From CAIYUC01 sp963682005 (GTDB lineage: Bacteria > Bacteroidota > Bacteroidia > Bacteroidales > FEN-979): 64,000 nucleotides of DNA. Below, piece after piece: positions 60,166 to 64,000 of the stretch. The notes below the pieces were generated by a model, which worked only from the letters and a program-made list of their open reading frames with translations, had not been told where the DNA came from and made no database searches. Location: NCBI GenBank assembly GCA_963682005.1, contig OY820914.1, positions 2,418,001 through 2,482,000 of the forward strand, in the 5' to 3' direction. The position numbers were made by a program, and so were the translations under genes. Each line of letters opens with the position of its first letter. The stretch's first letter is position 1.

Positions 60166-60857
60166 TTTTTGGTCCGTGCTGCGCTTTCAATTGTTTTCCT
60201 TCTGATCGCGAATCCATGCGCAGGAAGAAATATTGAACAGGTTGTCTCCAGCAATTTATTCCAGCTATCGTAAATTCTTTCCGGTTCGTCCGCAAAATGC
60301 GGGAAGATGATCCCCGGGAAAAAGCCGGTCATAAGGTCTCCTACCAGGGCGATCTCGTCATCTATGATAATGCTTATCGAACCCGGAGTGTGACCAGGGG
60401 TGCATAGAATCCGGATGTTTAGCCTTTCTGAAGAGAGATCATATCCTGCGTCAGGAACGATAATATCGGGATGTACAGGTTTGTATCTGAACATTGCAGG
60501 AATATGGTGCTTGAAAAGATCAGTAATTGGTTTTGTTGCCATGACAGAGCCACGGATCATTTCATTTGTACCCGATTCCAGCATTGAAGTGGTTAAATGG
60601 TGTGCAATTACCACTGCTCCTTTCTGCTCTTTCAGTATTGCTGCATTTTCACAATGGTCAAAATGTGCATGGGTGAGGATGAGGTATTTCAAGGTATTAA
60701 TTCCCTGGTTCTTAAGACCAGATAACAATTGCTTCCTGAAAAATTTACGTGAAGTATCTATAAGGATCGACATGTCGTCTTTTTGAACAAGGTAACATGC
60801 GAATGCCGGTCCCGTCATTCGGATTACCTGGTATCCGTTATGTGTTCTCCAACTCAT
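60162..60857 (-). CDS. Metallo-beta-lactamase-fold hydrolase
   Basis: About 231 residues with the MBL motif HAHFDHCEN (metal site), HHLTTSM, GHTPGSISI, LVGDLMTG and PAHGF. No signal peptide. The family acts on many esters and thioesters (glyoxalase II, lactonases); substrate unknown, and antibiotic resistance should not be assumed. The ATG at 60857 (MSWRTHNGY) is preferred to a GTG at 60878. Overlap ATGA with the following gene makes translational coupling likely. Confidence 0.85.
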   Translation of the reverse strand: MSWRTHNGYQVIRMTGPAFACYLVQKDDMSILIDTSRKFFRKQLLSGLKNQGINTLKYLILTHAHFDHCENAAILKEQKGAVVIAHHLTTSMLESGTNEMIRGSVMATKPITDLFKHHIPAMFRYKPVHPDIIVPDAGYDLSSERLNIRILCTPGHTPGSISIIIDDEIALVGDLMTGFFPGIIFPHFADEPERIYDSWNKLLETTCSIFLPAHGFAIRRKTIESAARTKK

Positions 60858-60990
60858 GACCGAATAACTTACAGGCACTATATTATAAAAGGATTACAAA
60901 AGATGATGCATCATTTATTTCGCATCAAATGCCCATCATCCCCGGATCTTATACCTGGTGTTAAGAGAGGGTCAAATTTAACAGGAAAAA

Positions 60991-62037
60991 TTAGTTTTGG
61001 CTCATGTACCTGAAAATTTCCCCGGAGAGGATATTTATCATTTCTGCCTGGGTAGGTACGTTCGTTCCCCCGGTCATGATGGTCAGCAGGTAAGGAGAAT
61101 TCTTATAGTAAATAATGCCGGATTCAGAAAAGTCCAGGATGTTGTATTGACCTTTCTCACCGAATTTATGTGCTACCGTAACGGTGGTGGGTATTGATTT
61201 TGTCAGCCCTTCCCTGAATTTAGATTTGGAGAGAAGGCTCAGAGCAAATTCTGAGAGTTCTTTATTGATGTAAGTTGCATTATACAATACACGAAAGAAC
61301 TTTGAATATTCCTCGACGCTGATCCTGAAGGTGTCTGTCTCGATTTTGTCAGCGTCCGGGATCATAAGATCGGTGAAAATTTTATAAAGTGCTTTCACCT
61401 GGATATTGGAGATCAGAAGATAAGTTGCGTTGTTGTCAGAATCCTCGATCATGTACTTTAATAATTCTTCAACAGAATATTTCTTTCCTGGTTTAATGGA
61501 GAAACCCTGGTATTTTTGATCCGGAAGATATTGAGGCGCCTTGTCAAAATACAGGTACGATTTCAGAAATCCTGGATGTTCCTGTTCCTCCTTCAAACAG
61601 CAGATCATGATTGGCACTTTAATCATGCTGCCCGGGAAGTATGTGGCACCTTCATTTATACTCATCCTGCTTGCATCATTCAGGTTAATTAAAAGAAGAG
61701 ATACATTCTGGATTTTTCCACCTTTCTCATTGGCCAATATCATTTCCAGAAGTCTTTCTTTCAATTGGTTGTATTTTGATGATTCGATGGTTGCATCTGC
61801 AATATACAACGAACGTGTGAGGTCCTTATGATGATTGTCACGTAATAATTCGACGGAAGAGGAACAGTCAGCCGGCAATCGGATGATTTCTTTTCTTTCG
61901 TTCGCATTCATTTTATTTGAAATATAGAGATGTGCAAATATGGAAATGAATAAAACGATGGTGAGGATAATAAACGAGTTACGTGAACTTTTATTCCAGT
62001 TGGTTTGGGTTTTATTAGTGTTAACAGCAGGTTTCAT
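60991..62037 (-). CDS. Class A beta-lactamase-type serine hydrolase
   Basis: About 348 residues: N-terminal membrane anchor (IILTIVLFISIFAHLYI), then a class A-like penicillin-recognising domain with SMIK (the SxxK nucleophile), SDN in IEDSDNNATYL, and KFG in HKFGEKGQYN in place of KTG. The acid Glu166 position is not clear. Such enzymes include chromosomal beta-lactamases and peptidoglycan-related hydrolases; the KFG variant argues against a classic broad penicillinase. Monocistronic, on the same strand as the MBL gene but 133 bases away. Confidence 0.8.
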   Translation of the reverse strand: MKPAVNTNKTQTNWNKSSRNSFIILTIVLFISIFAHLYISNKMNANERKEIIRLPADCSSSVELLRDNHHKDLTRSLYIADATIESSKYNQLKERLLEMILANEKGGKIQNVSLLLINLNDASRMSINEGATYFPGSMIKVPIMICCLKEEQEHPGFLKSYLYFDKAPQYLPDQKYQGFSIKPGKKYSVEELLKYMIEDSDNNATYLLISNIQVKALYKIFTDLMIPDADKIETDTFRISVEEYSKFFRVLYNATYINKELSEFALSLLSKSKFREGLTKSIPTTVTVAHKFGEKGQYNILDFSESGIIYYKNSPYLLTIMTGGTNVPTQAEMINILSGEIFRYMSQN

Positions 62038-62187
62038 GACGAGATAGTGGATAATAAAATTCAGGATCAAACGGGCGGGTTCGATTTATATTGCCGGTAA
62101 TCCGAATTATTAAATGGGAAAAAAGGCTGTCATGTTTATGGTGACAACCTATTGAATGAGCGGGAAAGTAGAGAGAGAATTATTATA

Positions 62188-62583
62188 TTACTCAAAGTCA
62201 GCTACATTTGGAGCATGGGGACGCAGATCAATCTTTTCAGGCTCGTTTGGTAGGGGATCAAAAAAGTCAACTTCCACAGGCATCCTCGGGGCAAGTCTGA
62301 TAATCAGTTCACTGGTGCTCAAGGTGACGGGTGGTAAATCATCAAATGCAGCAGTCCCGGGAGTGGTTGGTTCAAGGGATATCTTTGAACTGGCGTGAGT
62401 TTCCGTTTGAACTAAATCATCAAATGTGGCTTCTTTGGGAGTTACTGGGGAGAGATATTTCAGATAGGTTTCCGAAAAGGAGGTGGATGAGCTTATTCCC
62501 GGTGATTCAATGTCTGTACCTGCGATAACAATTTTTCCCATCAGAAAAAAGATCATTCCCAAATTAATTGCTACTGTTTTCAT
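62188..62583 (-). CDS. Secreted protein with four internal LxPxxPxxAxF repeats
   Basis: A 131-residue protein with signal peptide (MKTVAINLGMIFFLMGKIVIAG). The mature part contains four related units: LSPVTPKEATFDDL, LEPTTPGTAAFDDL, LAPRMPVEVDFFDPL and LRPHAPNVADF, spaced about 23-27 residues. The repeats are acidic and probably lack a fixed fold by themselves. I do not recognise the family. Its 383-base upstream region shows no gene and no clear -7 box. Confidence 0.65.
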   Translation of the reverse strand: MKTVAINLGMIFFLMGKIVIAGTDIESPGISSSTSFSETYLKYLSPVTPKEATFDDLVQTETHASSKISLEPTTPGTAAFDDLPPVTLSTSELIIRLAPRMPVEVDFFDPLPNEPEKIDLRPHAPNVADFE

Positions 62584-62935
62584 TTTTTTTCGGGATTTGG
62601 ATGTTTTGAATACATTTATTTTATGACCATAAGACGGGATTATTTTGAAAAGTTACAATGAAGGGAATTGTTTAACAAAATTTTAACATCCAATTGATTA
62701 TGGATGGGGTAAGAGATCGAAACATTATGCAGTTAAAATCCCGGGAAATTGCAGCGGTGCCTGCAAACGGATGTGAAGGGAATCCGATGGTATCCCATTA
62801 GCTGATATTATTCCTTGATTAAAGCAACAGAACCCATTTACCGGGATATAAGAGGAGGACTGGACGATTGAAGAGGAAAGCAAGTTGATTAATGGTATAT
62901 TTTCTTTTAAAAAGATAGGAATTTCAAAAATTTTG
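62584..62935. other. Gene-free stretch upstream of the repeat protein and tRNA-Pro
   Basis: About 350 bases with no ORF I trust, no hairpin with T-run and no repeat of the families seen elsewhere. A 73-codon minus-strand ORF at 62725-62946 has no homologous-looking features. It may hold the promoter of the gene at 62583. Confidence 0.5.
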
Positions 62936-62943
62936 TACTTTTG
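62936..62943 (+). promoter_or_regulatory. -7 box for the tRNA-Pro/tRNA-Thr pair
   Basis: TACTTTTG, exact TAnnTTTG, 23 bases before tRNA-Pro. The two tRNAs are 14 bases apart and are probably one transcript. Confidence 0.55.
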
Positions 62944-62966
62944 CATCCCGTTTACAGGGAATTTAT

Positions 62967-63043
62967 CGGGATGTAGCGCAGTTGGCTAGCGCACCACGTT
63001 CGGGACGTGGGGGTCGGAAGTTCGAGTCTTCTCATCCCGACCA
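62967..63043 (+). tRNA. tRNA-Pro (anticodon CGG), CCA encoded
   Basis: Acceptor CGGGATG/CATCCCG, D stem GCGC/GCGC, anticodon stem CCACG/CGTGG with loop TTCGGGA (anticodon CGG), T stem GGAAG/CTTCT with a G-T closing pair, discriminator A, then an encoded CCA (63041-63043). Confidence 0.97.
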
Positions 63044-63057
63044 ATTGTCAAATTTTT

Positions 63058-63130
63058 GCCACTTTAGCTCAGTTGGTAGAGCAGCTGATTCGTAATTAGC
63101 AGGTCGAGGGTTCAAGTCCCTTGAGTGGCT
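63058..63130 (+). tRNA. tRNA-Thr (anticodon CGT)
   Basis: Acceptor GCCACTT/GAGTGGC with a G-T pair, D stem GCTC/GAGC, anticodon stem GCTGA/TTAGC with loop TTCGTAA (anticodon CGT), T stem GAGGG/CCCTT, discriminator T. The CCA end is not encoded, unlike the neighbouring tRNA-Pro. Confidence 0.96.
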
Positions 63131-63348
63131 CAACCACAGAGATTACCTTTTCTTCGGAAATGATATATATGGAACTCCTTGTTTTTGCAGGGAATTCTGT
63201 TTTTTTTCCAGCCAACCTGATCTTTTGTCCGGATCCTAATGCATGCAAAATATTATACCCAATCTATATCGCTAAAAATCAATGAATATTGGTTTTAATA
63301 CGAGGTTAACATTTTTTTATTATATGGTAACATTAGGAAAAAGTATTA

Positions 63349-63356
63349 TATATTTG
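63349..63356 (+). promoter_or_regulatory. -7 box for the gene at 63412
   Basis: TATATTTG, exact TAnnTTTG, 55 bases before the ATG. The gap 63131-63348 shows no other feature. Confidence 0.45.
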
Positions 63357-63411
63357 CTTTTACAATGTATTATTTAACAAGTAGTCAATCAAAACCCAAA
63401 AACTCAGCATT

Positions 63412-63807
63412 ATGGCCGACCTCAGTTTTAAGGAAGCATGTTATGCTTTCATGATTGCAGTTGCCGATGAAGACAACAATGTGACAACAGCCGAAAAATA
63501 CGTCATTGATCATTTCTTCGATGACCGGTTCGGATTTATCAGGCTTTCTGATAAAAAGAAAAAGGAGATTGGATCCGATCTGCGGATAAGCATGGAAAAG
63601 GAAAAATTCTATGCAATGATCGTTGCGGCATTGCAGAAAGAAAAAAAAGAGAAACAGATGCAGGCGTATGACCTGGTATGTAAATTTGTTTATTCCAATT
63701 GCCCGAAAAATGCCTCGGCCTGGTCCGTCGCTAATAATATCCAAGGGAAACTTGGATTTTCAATGGATGAATTCAAGGAATATGTTGTCTGGAAAAAGAA
63801 AGACTAA
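63412..63807 (+). CDS. Small helical protein, TerB-like build
   Basis: A 131-residue cytoplasmic protein, all-helical and Lys-rich. The opening (KEACYAFMIAVADEDNNVTTAEKYVIDHFF) resembles the acidic metal-binding helices of TerB-like domains, including DxD and E residues at about 19-28. The rest (KKEIGSDLRISMEKEKFYAMIVAALQ) is unremarkable. I cannot name the family with certainty; the TerC gene in this window is 45 kb away and is not a neighbour. Its function is unknown. Confidence 0.55.
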   Translation: MADLSFKEACYAFMIAVADEDNNVTTAEKYVIDHFFDDRFGFIRLSDKKKKEIGSDLRISMEKEKFYAMIVAALQKEKKEKQMQAYDLVCKFVYSNCPKNASAWSVANNIQGKLGFSMDEFKEYVVWKKKD

Positions 63808-63946
63808 ATACTTCATCACCAATTCATTTATTCACTTGCCAAAGTGAGCCTCTTCCACCAGCAGGGTGAATGATCCTCTTGATAAAACAGGACCAGCCAT
63901 CATGCCTCTTTATCGTTTGCAGGAATAGCGTTTTTACCAAATAAAG

Positions 63947-63979
63947 AAACGAGGCCTCCCTGTTATGGCGGCCTCGTTT
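63947..63979. terminator. Terminator-like hairpin near window end
   Basis: Perfect 10-bp arms AAACGAGGCC / GGCCTCGTTT around a 13-base loop, with an A-rich 5' and T-containing 3' flank on the minus strand (CTTTATTTGG). It may end a gene entering from the right on the minus strand, or the gene at 63412. No gene is visible in 63808-64000. Confidence 0.6.
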
Positions 63980-64000
63980 GATCAGCGTGTTATTTTCACC

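Noticed and set aside
60162..62037. Beta-lactam resistance region
   Set aside because: The MBL-fold protein belongs to a broad hydrolase family, and the class A protein has KFG and no clear Glu166; no mobile element is nearby.
62725..62946. A 73-codon minus-strand ORF before tRNA-Pro
   Set aside because: No signal, motif or start context; overlaps the tRNA promoter.

Overview
The window reads as a chromosomal segment of a member of the phylum Bacteroidota, probably a free-living anaerobe or facultative anaerobe of Bacteroidales-like affinity. The evidence is gldH, several secreted proteins with type IX secretion (T9SS) C-terminal domains, a TonB receptor with a carboxypeptidase-like N-terminal domain, ECF sigma factors paired with small membrane proteins, C-A-B-ordered fumarate reductase/succinate dehydrogenase genes, NrfHA nitrite reductase, and many TAnnTTTG (-7) promoter boxes typical of the phylum. 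No phage, insertion sequence, CRISPR array or resistance island is visible. Most of the window is ordinary core genome, with accessory surface genes between about 20.8 and 50.4 kb.

Layout. 0-3.1 kb: minus-strand operon holB-ricT-gldH-PBP1A (the last cut by the window edge). 3.6-7.0 kb: sdhC-sdhA-sdhB, also minus. 7.2-10.3 kb: plus-strand Xaa-Pro aminopeptidase, alpha/beta hydrolase and PhzF-like protein. 10.4-12.5 kb: minus-strand yicC-gmk-nadD. 12.5-20.4 kb: phospholipase D-type synthase, DMT transporter, Hsp20, glutamine synthetase facing TerC across a symmetrical promoter palindrome, MeaB GTPase, and a lone anti-sigma-like membrane protein. tRNA-Lys follows at 20.6 kb with its own promoter and terminator. 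20.8-27.9 kb: T9SS cargo, nrfHA, and a sigma/membrane protein/beta-repeat protein operon. 27.9-31.8 kb: a three-gene cell-surface cassette (AP-superfamily membrane enzyme, kinase-like/methyltransferase fusion, tiny membrane protein). 32-37 kb: small secreted proteins, START-domain protein, GH13 glucosidase, GT4 glycosyltransferase. 37.2-44.7 kb: HTH regulator, a T9SS protein paired with a small protein carrying an IDGG membrane tail, and a lipoprotein/T9SS/TonB-receptor operon. 44.7-50.4 kb: a seven-PAS GAF histidine kinase and a second ECF sigma operon ending in a Spy-like protein. 50.6-57.1 kb: AsmA, e(P4)-type acid phosphatase, DUF4197, acyl-CoA synthetase. 57.2-64 kb: secreted unknown, YncE/phosphatase fusion coupled to an MBL-fold hydrolase, class A serine hydrolase, an internally repetitive secreted protein, tRNA-Pro, tRNA-Thr and a small soluble protein.

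The most unusual signal is in the spacers. Two repeat types recur: G/C-rich hairpins followed by GGGGTGAGGT-like text, and 'word-like' degenerate repeats built from short variants such as CCGACCTC, CGAAGCC, GTGAAAA, GGTCACAA. They sit within a few bases of stop codons (sdhA, PhzF/nadD, glnA, terC/meaB, nrfH, the acid phosphatase, DUF4197). One copy lies in frame inside meaB, adding about 49 residues just before the GTPase P-loop.

Working together: the sdh and nrf genes supply anaerobic or microaerobic respiration, the two sigma operons and the PAS kinase sense the envelope and environment, and the T9SS, TonB and surface-modification genes build and use the cell surface. Functions come from sequence motifs read by eye; no database search was possible.
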